Shown here: one piece after another, positions 22,190-32,692 of the stretch
How the letters are laid out: each line of letters starts with the position of its first letter
How positions within the stretch are numbered: position 1 is the first letter of the stretch
Assembly: GCF_003255815.1 (NCBI RefSeq)
Contig: NC_037681.1
Span: forward strand, 82,961,578-83,025,577
Source of the DNA: Theropithecus gelada
Lineage: Eukaryota > Chordata > Mammalia > Primates > Cercopithecidae
Direction of reading: 5' to 3'
Length of the DNA: 64,000 nucleotides
The notes under the pieces: model-generated
Seen by the model: only the letters and a program-made list of their open reading frames with translations
Database searches by the model: none
Told to the model about the DNA's origin: nothing
Position numbers and translations under genes: made by a program

Positions 22190-22529
22190 GGTCAGGCATG
22201 ATGGCTCATGCCTATAATCCCAGTACTTTGGAAGGCTGAGGTGAGAGGATCACTTAAGCCCAGGAGTTTGAGACCAGCCTGGGCAACATAGTGAGACCCC
22301 TGTTGGAGCTGGGGAAAGAGCGACAGAGAGAGCTAAAAAAATTAGCTGGGCATGGTAGTGAGCACCTGTAGTCCCAGCTGCTTGGAAGACTTAGGTGGGA
22401 GGATTGCTTAAGTTTGGGAGGTCGAGGCTACTGTTGCCCAGGATGGAGTGCAGTGAACTGTGATCATACCACTGCACTCAAGCCTGGGCAACAGAGCAAG
22501 ACACTGTCTCAAAAAAAAAAAAGAAAAAA
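22190..22529 (+). mobile_element. AluJ with a chimeric internal patch
   Basis: AluJ frame from GGTCAGGCATGATGGCTC to a poly-A. Two intrusions: about 30 bp of CTGTTGGAGCTGGGGAAAG type in the linker, and antisense Alu text GCCCAGGATGGAGTGCAG fused to sense TGAACTGTGATCA at 22436-22466. Confidence 0.9.
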
Positions 22530-22775
22530 AGTTGAATGTTTTAGAAGAAAAACAACTTTATTTTGTAAACTCTTAGATCACTAGGAATGCATACAAGTTG
22601 AGTTGGGATCAATTTAGAAAATATGACAGTGGAGCTCAAAAAAAAAAAAAAGCCAAAAAAGGAAAAGTATTAAGAAGGGCATCGGGCTTCAATTTTTAAA
22701 AACTGGCAACACTGAAAATGAACAGTTTTCTACTGAGGTCTCTCATAAAATTTGTAAGAAACAGAACTTAACAAA

Positions 22776-22882
22776 TTCTTTTTCTTTTCCCTTTCCCTTC
22801 CCTCCTTCCCTCCCCCTTCCCCTTCCCTTCCCTTCCCTTTCCCCTTCCCTTTCCTTCCCTTCCCTTCCTTCCTTTCTTTTTT
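22776..22882. repeat. 107-nt uninterrupted polypyrimidine tract
   Basis: Every base from 22776 to 22882 is C or T, mostly CCCTT and CCTT units. It joins the T-tail of the antisense AluJ at 22878, so it probably grew from that tail. Confidence 0.95.
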
Positions 22883-23189
22883 GAGACAGGGTCTTGCTCT
22901 GTTGCCCAGGCTAGAGTACAGTGGCATTATCATAGCTCACTGCAGCCTGGAACTCCTGGGCTCAAGCAAATCTCCTGCCTCAGCCTCCCAAGCTAAGACT
23001 ATAAGTGCATACACCTCACACGACTAATTTTTTATGTTTTGTAGAGATGAGGTCTAGCTATGTTGCCCAGTCTGGTCTTCAGCTCCTGGCCTCAAGTGAT
23101 TCTGCTGCTGCCCAGGCTGGAGTGCAGTGAGCTGTCATCACAGCCTCCTAAAGTGTTGGGTTTACAGGTGTGAGCCACAATGCCCAGCC
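22878..23189 (-). mobile_element. AluJ with a chimeric internal patch
   Basis: Antisense AluJ from TTGAGACAGGGTCTTGC to CAATGCCCAGCC. The left arm holds an extra 31-bp GCCCAGGCTGGAGTGCAG + TGAGCTGTCATCA (23110-23140), nearly the same hybrid as in the sense AluJ at 22436. Confidence 0.9.
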
Positions 23190-23359
23190 ACAGATTCTTT
23201 TTCAATGAGGTTTTAATGCTGATGAAGCTGTAAAAATAAGCAAGAAAATTATTCTCATTAAATTCATAACTTGAAGAGTTGAATGCAATTCCTGCAACTT
23301 CATATTTTTTACCAAATGAGGATCTAATCATAGATCCAAAGAATAAGAATGTACGTGGC

Positions 23360-23870
23360 CTCTGTTTGCACTTGCAAGTGTTGGGGGCGATGAAATTGTG
23401 TCAATCAGCCTCCTTCTCCCCAGAGTCTGTTTTCAGGTGAGGCAGGAGAACAGGGCAGAGTCATTCTGGGAAGCCTGGGCCTTGTCAGATTCTTCAGAAG
23501 GGACGGCCTCCTGGGACACTCTGGGTCCCTGGCAGAGAGCTCAACCCTGACAGCCTCCCTGAGTCATACCAGAGCAGTCACTGGGTCCTGATGTCCCTGT
23601 TTCAGATGCTCTGCTGCCTCCCCCTGCACCCCTGGAGTCATCGGGTGGCTGCATGCCCATCAGCCTGAGTATTTGCAGGCTATTGGTGTCATTTCTGGAA
23701 AAGAAGGCAGCTGCTTCTCTGTTTTTCTCTCCCAGCACAGTGCCCTATTTACCTATAGAACCACCACAAAGTGACAGCCCCGGCAGATCTGCTACCATTC
23801 AGCAGCTGCCTCAAATCACCCAACATAATGTTTGAGTCTCCAGCGAGAGGGAGGGAGACAAAGGCTGCAT
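23360..23870. other. Low-repeat GC-richer stretch
   Basis: No repeat recognised. CTCCTTCTCCCCAGAGTCTG and similar text could pass for acceptor sites but no matching donor or reading frame supports an exon. Confidence 0.4.
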
Positions 23871-23874
23871 TCCA

Positions 23875-23985
23875 CAGACCAGGTGATGGAGGCCCAGAGA
23901 AGAGAAGTGATTTCCTCAAGGTCACACTACTTCTCGGTAGCAGAACCAGGATTCTCAGTTTTCAGTTCAGATCTTTTCCATTGTG
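23875..23985 (-). mobile_element. MIR fragment
   Basis: GGAGGCCCAGAGAAGAGAAG, TTTCCTCAAGGTCACACTAC and GAACCAGGATTCTCAG are the antisense MIR core in order. Confidence 0.7.
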
Positions 23986-24013
23986 TGAATTAGGAATACT
24001 GAACTGTCTTCAC

Positions 24014-24309
24014 TTTTCTTTTGTTTGTTTGTTTTTGAGACAGGGTCTCATTCCCCTTGCCCAGGCTGGATTGCAGTGGTGCAATCACATCTCACCGCAG
24101 CCTCAACTTTCTGGGCTTAGGTGATTTTCCCATCTCAGCCTCCTGGGTAGCTGGGACTACAAGTGCATGCCACCACGCCTGGCTCATGTTTTCTATTTTA
24201 GTAGAGATGAGGTTTCACCGTGTTGCTCAGGCTGGTCTTGAACTCCCGGGCTCAAGCGATCCACCCGCCTTGGTCTCCCAAAGTGCTGGGATTACAGGTG
24301 TGAGCCACA
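24014..24309 (-). mobile_element. Alu (J/S-like)
   Basis: Antisense dimer from TTTGTTTGTTTGTTTTTGAG to GTGTGAGCCACATCATGG; the last few bases of the 5' end are missing. Confidence 0.93.
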
Positions 24310-24629
24310 TCATGGTTAGAAGTTTGTTTTGTTTTTTTGCCCTCCTTTGTAAGTCAGCCCTATCCTGATAAATTATCAGGATACAGACTTAGGGATTGGG
24401 TGAGTTTACCAATGAGATTGCAGGAATGCTAATTAAATTATCCCTTTCCCAGAAGCCTCTGCTTCCTGAGGCTGCCCCACTGCCAGCCACCAAATGCAAA
24501 TGGACTTAACTGCAGTAAAGTTTTGTTTACTTGGGGATGTTGGTTACATTTTTCAACTGCAAAGATTTATAACCAAAGTTAAGGGGTTATAAAAAGACCT
24601 CAGCATCTTATTTATTATGACGTGAAAAG

Positions 24630-24770
24630 TAATATCCAGACTACCTTATTTGCAATAGCAAAAGTTTGGAAATAACTAACTTGCTCATTAAAAGAGGATA
24701 GATGAAATGACTTCTAGGACATCCACAGGACAGCATACTCTGGAGATATAAAAAAGGAATGATGCAGAAG
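24630..24770 (+). mobile_element. Old L1 (L1ME/HAL1-like) fragment
   Basis: TTGCAATAGCAAAAGTTTGG, AAATAACTAACTTGCTCATT and GGAGATATAAAAAAGGAATG follow old L1 3' ORF2 order in sense. Diverged. Confidence 0.55.
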
Positions 24771-24984
24771 TTTTCCTTTTTATTTTTTGCATGATAATCT
24801 ACAAACAGAATACTGTATAATGAAAAACCTTCCTTCTATTCTCTCTCCCAGTCACCAAGTTCACCTTCCTACAGGCAACCAGCATGGCATATTTCCTCTC
24901 TAACGTTTTAAAGACATTTCATGCACATAGAAGCATTTATAAGGATAGTCAGCCCAGGAACTTGAGGCTGGGCTCAAACGCCTC

Positions 24985-25530
24985 TGGCTTTTTTCATTTA
25001 CTGTTTTCACTTCTTCAGGAAACACTTACCGAGCACCTACTATGTGTCAAGCACTCTTTTAGGCATTTGGAATTTGGTAGTGAACACAACAAATACATTT
25101 CTTGCCCTCCTGGAGCTTACTTTTTTTTTTTTTTTTAAATTTTTATTTATATATTTTTTTCCAAGACAAGGTCTTACTCTGTCACCCAGGCGGGAGTGCC
25201 GTGATGTGAACACTGCTTGCTTCAGCCTCGACCTCCTGGGCTCAAGTGATCCTTCTGCTTCAGCCTTCCAAATAGGTGGGACTACAGGTACCCACCACTA
25301 CCCCCAGCCAATTTTTAGATTTTCTGTAGAGATGGAGTCTCACCATGTTGCCCAGGCTGGTCTCAAACTCCTGTGCTCAAGCAATCCTCCCTCCTTGCCC
25401 TCCCAAAGTGCTAGCATTACAAGTGTGAGCCACTGTGCTGACCAAGCTTACATTTTTGTGGAATATAAATAAACAAATGATATATGGTGATAAGTGGTAA
25501 GTGCTATGGAGCAAAACAGGGTAAGGGGAT
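24985..25530. repeat. Ancient dispersed repeat split by an AluJ
   Basis: CCGAGCACCTACTATGTGTC, TGGAGCTTAC before the Alu, and AGCTTACATTTTTGTGGAA with GATAAGTGGTAAGTGCTATG after it form a common mammalian repeat order. Unnamed here; also seen at 16720 and, in part, 27440-27510. Confidence 0.55.
25121..25444 (-). mobile_element. AluJ
   Basis: Highly diverged antisense Alu with a long T/A-rich tail, bounded by the exact 7-bp AGCTTAC (25114-25120, 25445-25451). Confidence 0.92.
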
Positions 25531-25531
25531 A

Positions 25532-25560
25532 GATGTGTGTGCATGCATGCATGTGTGTGT
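25532..25560. repeat. Alternating purine-pyrimidine run
   Basis: TGTGTGTGCATGCATGCATG followed by TGTGTGTG alternates without a break; potential Z-forming DNA. Short. Confidence 0.8.
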
Positions 25561-25607
25561 GGTGAGGGTGGTGGTGAGTGAGTTGTGGTTATTTTATGAT
25601 AGGGTGG

Positions 25608-26158
25608 TGTGGGAGACCAGAATATGCCACCCAAAAATATGAAGGATTTTTGAGCTAAAGACAAGAAACAGATGAAGGAAAGCTCTCTGCCCTCCTTCTA
25701 TTTGCCTAAAAGCAGGACATAGATTTACAAAGGCAAAAGGTATCCTGCCCTGCTACCCTTCTTCCAGGAAAAACAAAGATTAGCACTGAAGGTCTAACTT
25801 TGGACCCTTATCAGCCTGGAGATGGCACCAGAGGAAGCTGCATGAATAGGCCTTACTAGCCAGCCTATATCTGCCATTTATTTGCTTTCTTACAAGTTGC
25901 TGCCCCTAGAGACTCAAAATCCTTTTCCTTTGCCTTGTCACTTCTCTAAATATTCATTGTTCTTTGTTGACAATGCTACATAAGCTAGAATTCAAAGCCA
26001 CCTCTTTGAGGACTACTCATTCTCTGGGTATGTTCCATGTATACATGAAATATACATGTTAAACTTCAGTTTGTTTTTCTCCCATCTTTTGCTACAGGGG
26101 TCTTTTCCAATCAAAAACCTATGAGGGTTGAAGAAAATTTTATTTTTATTCTCCTATA
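25608..26158 (+). mobile_element. Solo ERV1-group LTR
   Basis: 551 bp from TGTGGGAGACCAGAATATGC to TTATTCTCCTATA with an exact 4-bp GTGG duplication (25604-25607, 26159-26162). ATACATGTTAAACTTCAGTT aligns with AATAAACTTCTGTTTG of the LTR at 9917. Confidence 0.8.
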
Positions 26159-26344
26159 GTGGTCAGTGAAAGATTTGCCAAAGCCTGAAGAAAGTGAGAG
26201 AGTGAGCCAGGTTTCCTCTGCTTTCAATCCAGATATCTGCATTTGAACCTTCAAAGCCTTTAAACCCTCCACATGGAGTGGAAGGAACTTGCTATGAGGA
26301 ACAAAGCAGTTGTGGTTGAAACTGAGTGAATATATCTTGGAGAT

Positions 26345-26650
26345 CTTCTGTATCATGAGAACTTGCTCATTCTTTTTACACCTGCATCTTATTCCATTGT
26401 ATGTGTGCACCACGGTTGAATTAAGCAGGCTCTTCCTAATGGAGATTTCTGAGACATCTGTTCTTTTGTGATTGCAAACAATATTGCAGTGAGTAACCTT
26501 ATCAGGTGGTTCTGTGCAATGTGCAAGTTTCTGTAGAATTAATTCCCAGAAGTGGAATTGCTAGGTCAAAGGTATGTGTGCCTGTATCTTCTTACAGATT
26601 TTGCCAAACTGTAACTAACAAAGAACGTGAACCATTTTTGGTCTGCTGCC
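26345..26650 (-). mobile_element. Old L1 ORF2/3' fragment
   Basis: ATCTTATTCCATTGTATGTG, TTCCCAGAAGTGGAATTGCT and TTTTGCCAAACTGTAACTAA are antisense old L1 phrases in correct order. An (AT)n of about 20 bp follows. Confidence 0.8.
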
Positions 26651-26677
26651 AACTATATATTGATATATATATATATA

Positions 26678-27436
26678 TTTTGAGACAGAGTTTCACTCTT
26701 GTTGCCCAGGCTGGAGTGAGTGCAATGGTACAACCTTAGCTCACTGCAACCTCCACCTTCTGGGTTCAAGCGATTCTCCTACCTCAGCCTCTCGAGTAGG
26801 TGGGATTACAGGCCCCCGCTAAGGGAGGAGACCACCCCTCATATTGTCTTATGCCCAATTTCTGCCTCCAAAGGAAGAAGAAGTAAAAACTAAAAGGCAG
26901 AAATGAAATCCACAAGCAGACAGCCTGGTGCCACACCCTGGGCCTGGTAGTTAAAGATCGACCTCTGACCTAATCGGTTATGTTATGTATAGATTACAGA
27001 TATTGTATAGAAAAGTACTGTGAAAATCCCTGTCCTGTTCTGTTCCGTTCTAATAACCAGTGCGTGCAGCCCCCAGTCACATACTCCCTGCTTGCTCAAT
27101 CAATCACGACCCTCTCACGTGGACCCCCTTAGAGTTGTGACCCCTTAAAAGGGACAGGAATTGCTCACTCGGGGAGCTCGGTTGTTGAAGACATGAGTCT
27201 TGCCGAAGCTCCTGGCCGAATAAAACCCTTCCTTCTTTAACTTGGTGTCTGAGGGGTTTTGTCTGTGGCTTGCCCTGCTACACCACCACCATGCCCAGCT
27301 AATATTTTGTATTTTTAGTAGAGATAGGGTTTCACCATGTTGGCCAGGCTGGTCTCGAACTCCCGGCCTCAAGAGATCTGCCTGTCTCAGCCTCCCAAAG
27401 TGCTGGGATTACAGGCATGAGCCACCGCACCCAGCC
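26678..27436 (-). mobile_element. AluS-like, split by an ERVK-like LTR
   Basis: 26678-26816 and 27283-27436 are the two halves of one antisense Alu. The join falls at the start of the right arm of the + strand text (GTGGGATTACAGGC / CCACCACCATGCCCAGC). Confidence 0.95.
26817..27282 (+). mobile_element. ERVK-like (betaretroviral) solo LTR inside an Alu
   Basis: 466 bp beginning CGCTAAGGGAGGAG (probably TG mutated to CG) and ending CCTGCTACA. A TATA-like CCTTAAAAGGGACAG at about 27145, GAATAAAACCC polyadenylation at about 27218 and GAGGGGTTTTGTCTG in U5 are in order. I place it with ERVK/MER9-type LTRs from memory. No internal retroviral sequence present. Confidence 0.7.
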
Positions 27437-27851
27437 GATTTATTATTCTTTAAGTAAACATGTATTGAGCACCTACCATGAACCAGGTACTAGTCTAAAT
27501 GCTGACAATTGAGAATTGGAGCGGAAGCCACAACTTGCCAAGCATATCCTGACTCAAAGAACAGATTGACTTTGCCAGACCAGTCATGTCAGAAGCTATG
27601 ATGTGCTTCATACACTATCAAAACTCAATACTCAACACCAATTTGTTCAGACCCGTGATCCCAAGGTAAGACCACTGACAATTCCATTAATTATCTAGTT
27701 TTCAAAATCTAACCAATCCTTGCAAAGAGCACCCTCTAAATAACCTCTGGGACGAAATATACCCATTAGTGAAGACCATTTGACTTTGGGTAGTGCAATA
27801 GGAAGAACATTCATTAATGAGAAAGGTCTCAAAAAAGAGGAAGCAAACTTG

Positions 27852-28173
27852 TGTGGTTTTTTTTGTTGTTGTTTTTTTGTTTTTTTTTTTTAAGATGGAA
27901 TCTCGCTCTTTCACCCAGGCTGGAGTGCAGTGGTGCCATCTTGGCTCACTACAACCTCTGCCTCCTGGGTTCAAGTGATTCTCTTGCCTCAGCCTCCCAA
28001 GTAGCTGGGACTACAGGTGCCCACCACCACACCCAGGTAATTTTTGTATTTTTAGTAGGGACGGGGTTTCACCATGTTGGCCAGACTGGTCTCAAACTCC
28101 TGACCTGAGGTGATCCACCCACCCGGACCTCCCAAAATGCTGGGATTACAGGCATGAGCCACTGTGCCTAGCC
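27852..28173 (-). mobile_element. AluS-like
   Basis: Full-length antisense Alu with TTG-rich tail between exact CAAACTTG repeats (27844-27851, 28174-28181). Confidence 0.95.
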
Positions 28174-28327
28174 CAAACTTGGATTTTGATAAAACAAGGA
28201 GTCGTTGAGAAAGAGTGGAGGCAAGTCTCATTTTGGACATGTCAGGGCAAGGTGGTCCTTTGTAGTTAGACTTTTCTGTGAACATAAGGGTGGTGGGATT
28301 TCCTAACCATTAAAAAGGTGCTATTTC

Positions 28328-28626
28328 GGCCAGGCATGGTGGCTCACACTTGTAATCCCAGCACTTTGGGAGGCCGAGGAGGGTGGATCACGAGGTCTGG
28401 GGTTTGAGACCAGCCTGGCCAACATGGTGAAACCTTGTCTCTACTAAAAATACAAAAAAAAGTAGCTGGGCATGGTGGTGCGCTCCTGTAGTCTCAGCTA
28501 CTCTGGCGGCTGAAGCAGGAGAATCACTTGAACCTGGGAGGCAGAGCTGGCAGTGAGCCAAGATCGCGCCACTGCACTGCAGCCTGGCAACAGAACGAGA
28601 CTCCATCTAAAAAAAAAAAAAAAAAA
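28328..28626 (+). mobile_element. AluS-like
   Basis: Full-length copy. AAAAGGTGCTATTTC before and AAAAGGTGGTATCTC after form a 15-bp target duplication with two later changes. Confidence 0.95.
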
Positions 28627-28634
28627 AAAAGGTG

Positions 28635-29682
28635 GTATCTCAGCACAGCTTAAAATGACAGCTTGACATATGATTCACATATTATACAATTAACTCATTT
28701 AGAATGCACAATTCAATGGTTTTTGGTATATTCTTGGTAAATTTATGCGACCATCACTAGGATTAATTGTAGAACTTTTTCTTTTTCTTTTTTTTTTCTT
28801 TTTCTTTTTTTTTTTGAGGCAGAGTCTCACTGTCACCCAGGCTGAAGTGTAATGGTGTGGTCTTGGTTCACTTGCAACCTCCACCTCCTGGGTTCATGCC
28901 ACTCTTCTGCCTCAGCCTCCAGAGTAGCTGGGATTACAGGTACCCACTGCCACACCTGGCTGATTTTTGTATTTTTAGTAGAGACAGCATTTCACTATGT
29001 TGGCCAGGCTGGTCTCGAACTGCTGACCTCATGATCCTCCTGCCTCAGCCTCCCAAAGTGCTGGGATTACAGACATGAGCCACCGTGCCTGGCCAATTGT
29101 AGAACATTTTCATTACCCCCCAAAGAAACCTCATACCCATTAACAGTCATTTTCCATTTTCCCATTGCCTTTTCATAGGCAATTGCTAATCTGTTCTTGC
29201 CTCTATAGATTTGCCTATTCTGGACGTTTCATATAAATTAAATTATTCATTATGTGATCATCTTTTGTGACTGACTTCTTTCACTTTGCATAACGTTTTC
29301 AAGGTCTATCCATTCTAGCATGCATCAATACTTCCTTTCTTTTTATTGCTGAATTATACTCCATTGTATACCATATTTTGTTTATCCATTCATCAGCTGG
29401 TGGACATTTGGGTTGTTTCTCCTTTTTTGTTATAATGAATGGTATTGCTAATAAACATTCAGGTACAAATTTTTGTGTGAACATATGTTTTCAGTTCTTT
29501 TGGCCATGGACCTAGGAGTGGAATTGATGGATCCAATAGTAACTCTATGTTTAATCTTTTGAGGAACTGCCAAACTGTTTTCCAAAGCAGCTGTACCATT
29601 TTACATTTCCACCAGCAATATGAGGGTTCCAATTTCTCCATATTTTTGCCAACACTTGGGTTTTTAAACATTTTTATTATAG
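28635..29682 (-). mobile_element. L1M ORF2 end and 3' UTR, split by an Alu
   Basis: 28635-28764 and 29106-29682 join as one antisense L1M. 3' UTR phrases TTCAATGGTTTTTGGTATAT and TGCCTATTCTGGACGTTTCA precede the ORF2 C-terminus, whose translation still shows CWWKCKMVQLLWKTVWQFLK and EWINKIWYTMEYNSAIKRKE. The frame is broken, so not coding. Confidence 0.93.
28776..29094 (-). mobile_element. AluS-like
   Basis: Antisense copy with TTTTTC-rich tail; exact 11-bp AATTGTAGAAC on both sides (28765-28775, 29095-29105), which also proves it split the L1M. Confidence 0.96.
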
Positions 29683-30300
29683 TGTAGGGGCAGAAAAGTG
29701 TGATACCTTTCCTCACCCATCATAAGGCACATGGCCAACACTGATAACAAAAGAAAGGTTAACAAGAGAAAAGCATAACAAATTTATTTAATCAAAGTTT
29801 TATGTGACACAGGAGTCTTCAGAAATGAAGGCCCAACAACTTAGGGAAAACCATTTATTTTTTGCTTAGGTTTGATTAAGAAGGAACAGCCTTATAGAAA
29901 TGTGATTGGACAAAGAGGTACAAGCAAATGGGAATAGACTGAGGGGGAAAACCCAGCAAGGCTTGTCCAGATTCGTCTTGGCCTTTCTGTGGAGCCTCAC
30001 TCTACCCTTCCCAGGTGTGGGGCAAGACTCCCCTGGAATAAGGGCCTTCAAGGGAGAAAGGAGAGAGTGACATTTCTAGGTTTTATGGCTTGCTTTTGGA
30101 GAGAGGGTCTCTGGTTTCTATGACTCACCTTAGAAGAAGAATTCTCCTTTCTATGACTCCCTTTAGGAGGAGAAAGAAGGGCAGGAGACAGGAGGATGGG
30201 AGAAGGTCAGAGAGATCTTTCTTCTGAGATCCTTCCAAGCTCTTTAAGTTCCAAGTACTTGGCATGCTGTTGAGACTCAGAAAACAATACCCCAAGAAGA
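29683..30300 (-). mobile_element. ERV1-group LTR
   Basis: TGTAGGGGCAGAAAAGTG opens at the break of the L1M. ACAAATTTATTTAATC is the antisense AATAAA region, and CAGAAAACAATACCCCAAGA marks the far end, as in related LTRs. The L1M does not clearly resume afterward. Confidence 0.65.
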
Positions 30301-30323
30301 AGACCTCAGCACCAAAGGGACAT

Positions 30324-30950
30324 TGTTGTCTGGGGTAAATACCTGGGGTCCGTCATCTGGCGTCAAGAAGATAAAGGACACAGACACATGTGAAGAGTGA
30401 GTTTAGGAGCAGAGGTTTAACAGGCAAAAGAAAGAGAAAGAAGAGCAGCTCTTTCTCTTGTGAGGAAGAGGGGGCATCTGAAAGGGAAGTCGGCCCATGG
30501 GGGACTGTGCCAGATTTTATAGACAGGCTTGAGGAGGGGGTGTCTGATTTACATAGGGCCCACAGATTGGTTGGACCAGGTGTGACATTTGCATAGCTCG
30601 CAGGGAAGGCTGGTCACCCCACCCTAATTTTATTATGCAAATTGAGTCTTTCCCTGGCTGGCACCATATTATCTTTTCCTTACTGTACACATGGTTTGGC
30701 AAAGATAAGCCGCCATTTTGAACATGGCTAGTCCCAGGTAGCCTTTGCCTATTAGCACAACTGCTGGCACTCACCTGTACAAGCTTCCATCTTGTCTATG
30801 TCTGCAGCTCAATTTTACAGGCTGCTCTTTGTTAGAAGAGAATGATTTGGGGGCTGCTTTCCATTAAAAGGAAATCCTTACTGAGGTTTCCTGTACCCTC
30901 ACTATCTGCCTAAGTAATTTCTTCTTAACTTCTATATCAGCAGCAACCTC
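30324..30950 (-). mobile_element. Second LTR-like block
   Basis: TGTTGTCTGGGGTAAATACC, GGACACAGACACATGTGAAG and GAGCAGAGGTTTAACAGGC have ERV1 LTR flavour, and a near-palindrome (AAGAGAAAG...CTTTCTCTT) lies at about 30430-30459. Right edge near TTCTATATCAG. Family not named. Confidence 0.5.
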
Positions 30951-31215
30951 AGAAGCAAAAAGTTTCTTCTGACCTTCTCATGCTCTCCTGTCTCTCAGTC
31001 CCATTCTCCCCAGAGGCCAGCCATAGAAACTAGAATCCCTCTTCCCCAAGGCGGGTCATCAAAATCAGAACCCTTTTCCCCCAGAGCTAGTCATAAAATC
31101 TAAAAATATTACTCTAATTTACTCGTTATCACCAAAATAATTAGATAATATGTAAATTATCAAATATTACTCTAATTTCCTCCCCTTTCCATGTAAAAAC
31201 TGGTCATAAAGAAAT
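30951..31215. other. Possible ERV-derived remnant
   Basis: The paired phrases CCAGCCATAGAAACTAGAA and GCGGGTCATCAAAATCAGA, and ATTACTCTAATTT repeated twice 59 bp apart, suggest LTR-like tandem blocks. Weak call. Confidence 0.35.
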
Positions 31216-31220
31216 CATCT

Positions 31221-31314
31221 GGGCCAGGCATGGTGGTGGCTCACTCCTATAATCCAAGCAGTTTGGGAGGCTGAGGTGAGACTGTCTCAAAAAAAAAAAA
31301 AAAAAAAAAAAAAA
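31221..31314 (+). mobile_element. Alu with large internal deletion
   Basis: The first 60 bp of an Alu (GGGCCAGGCATGGTGGTGG to GTTTGGGAGGCTGAGGT) pass directly to GAGACTGTCTC and 26 A. About 200 bp in the middle are missing. Confidence 0.9.
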
Positions 31315-31406
31315 GTTATTTTTAACATAGTTTTCTCCTCTACGAACTGTTTTAGCTATAGTCTATGGGTTCTGATACATATAGCTTTCATTAACATTAT
31401 TGTCTA

Positions 31407-32277
31407 CTTAGGGGAGAAAAAAGCTTTTCCTCTACCCTCTCAGTTTTAGTACCTGGCAACCTGTCAAGAGTCGCATTCACAGGAGAAAAGGCATACAACC
31501 TTTATTTTTTTTTTTTTTGAGACAGAGTCTCATTCAGTTGCCCAGGCTGAAGTCTGAAGTGCAGTGGTGTGATATCGGCTCACTGCAAGCTCCACCTCCT
31601 GGGTTCACACCATTCTCCTGTCTCAGCCTCCAGAGTAGCTGGGACTACAGGCGCCCGCCACTACACCTGGCTAATTTTTTTGTATTTTTAATAGAGACGG
31701 GGTTTCACCATGTTAGCCAGGATGGTCTCGATCTCATGACCTCATGATCTGCCCGTTTCAGCCTCCCAAAGTGCTGGGATTACAGGCGTGAGCCACTGCA
31801 CCCAGCCAAGGCATACAACTTTATTATGTTAATATTTGTACCTGCACCCGGCTTCACAGAAAACAAGTGAAAAATCCAAAGAGATGATTGGATTTGAAGG
31901 CATATATACCATTTTAACACAAAGTGATAAACTGGAGAAATGACTAGAAAAGAAAAAGAAGACTTGGACTTCTAAGGGGTTAAATTGTAGGAAGGTGATG
32001 AGAAAAAGTCTGGGGGAAGCTAATGGCAGATAAGGGTTGTTTATGCAGACTCATTTAGTGCTATCTCTAGAGATAACATTAATTTTCCATTCTCCTCTTC
32101 CTGGTATGGGTGGGGGGACCTTTACAAATGGGAGTTTTCTTTGCAGAAAGGAAATCTATGACCTGCTTGTAGTCAGATAGGAGGAGGGCAGAGAGCTTCT
32201 GTGTCTGCTGCTTCTGCTCAAAAATAATCCTTATACTAAAGTTACACATTTTGAGGTGCCTTTTCTGATCCCCTTCA
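31407..32277 (-). mobile_element. ERV1-group LTR, split by an Alu
   Basis: From TTAGGGGAGAAAAAAGC to TTCTGATCCCCTTCA. Read on the minus strand it opens TGAAGGGGATCAGAAAAG, like its relatives. AACTTTATTATG is the antisense AATAAA. Confidence 0.7.
31505..31807 (-). mobile_element. AluY-like
   Basis: Antisense copy with small GAAGTCTGAAGTGCAG duplication in the right arm; AAGGCATACAAC repeats exactly at 31488-31499 and 31808-31819. Confidence 0.95.
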
Positions 32278-32374
32278 TTGAGATATTTTATACTTTCCTC
32301 TTTTTCTCTTCCTTCTTCTTCTTCCTTTTTGGACCTAGTGTTAAGTCAGGGAGAGTTATAAAAGTCCAAGCGGT

Positions 32375-32677
32375 AGGCCGGGCACTGTGGCTCACTCACG
32401 CCTATAATCCCAGCACTTTGGGAGGCTGAGGCAGGCAGATCACGAGGACAGGAAATAGAGACCATCCTGGCTAACATGGTGAAACCCCGTCTCTACTGAA
32501 AATACAAAAAATTAGCCAGGTGTGGTGGCAGGCTTCTGTAATCCCAGCTACTCAGGAGGCTGAGACAGCAGAATCACTTGAACCCGGGAGGTGGAGGTTG
32601 CAGTGAGCCAAGGTTGCGCCATTGTACTCCAGCCTGGGTGACAGAGCGAGACTCTGTCTCAAAAAGGAAAAAAAAAA
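32375..32677 (+). mobile_element. Alu (S/Y-like)
   Basis: Full-length copy. AAAAGTCCAAGCGGT before and AAAAGTCCAAGTGGT after are a 15-bp duplication with one change. Confidence 0.95.
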
Positions 32678-32692
32678 AAAAGTCCAAGTGGT

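Noticed and set aside
25532..25560. TG/CATG run as a regulatory site
   Set aside because: Short simple repeat without supporting context.
29299..29716. Minus-strand ORFs with CWWKCKMVQLLWKTVW as a functional reverse transcriptase
   Set aside because: Short, frame-broken C-terminal remnants of L1M ORF2.
31106..31190. CRISPR-like direct repeats (ATTACTCTAATTT twice)
   Set aside because: Only two units with unequal surroundings in a mammalian ERV-rich region; CRISPR arrays do not occur here.
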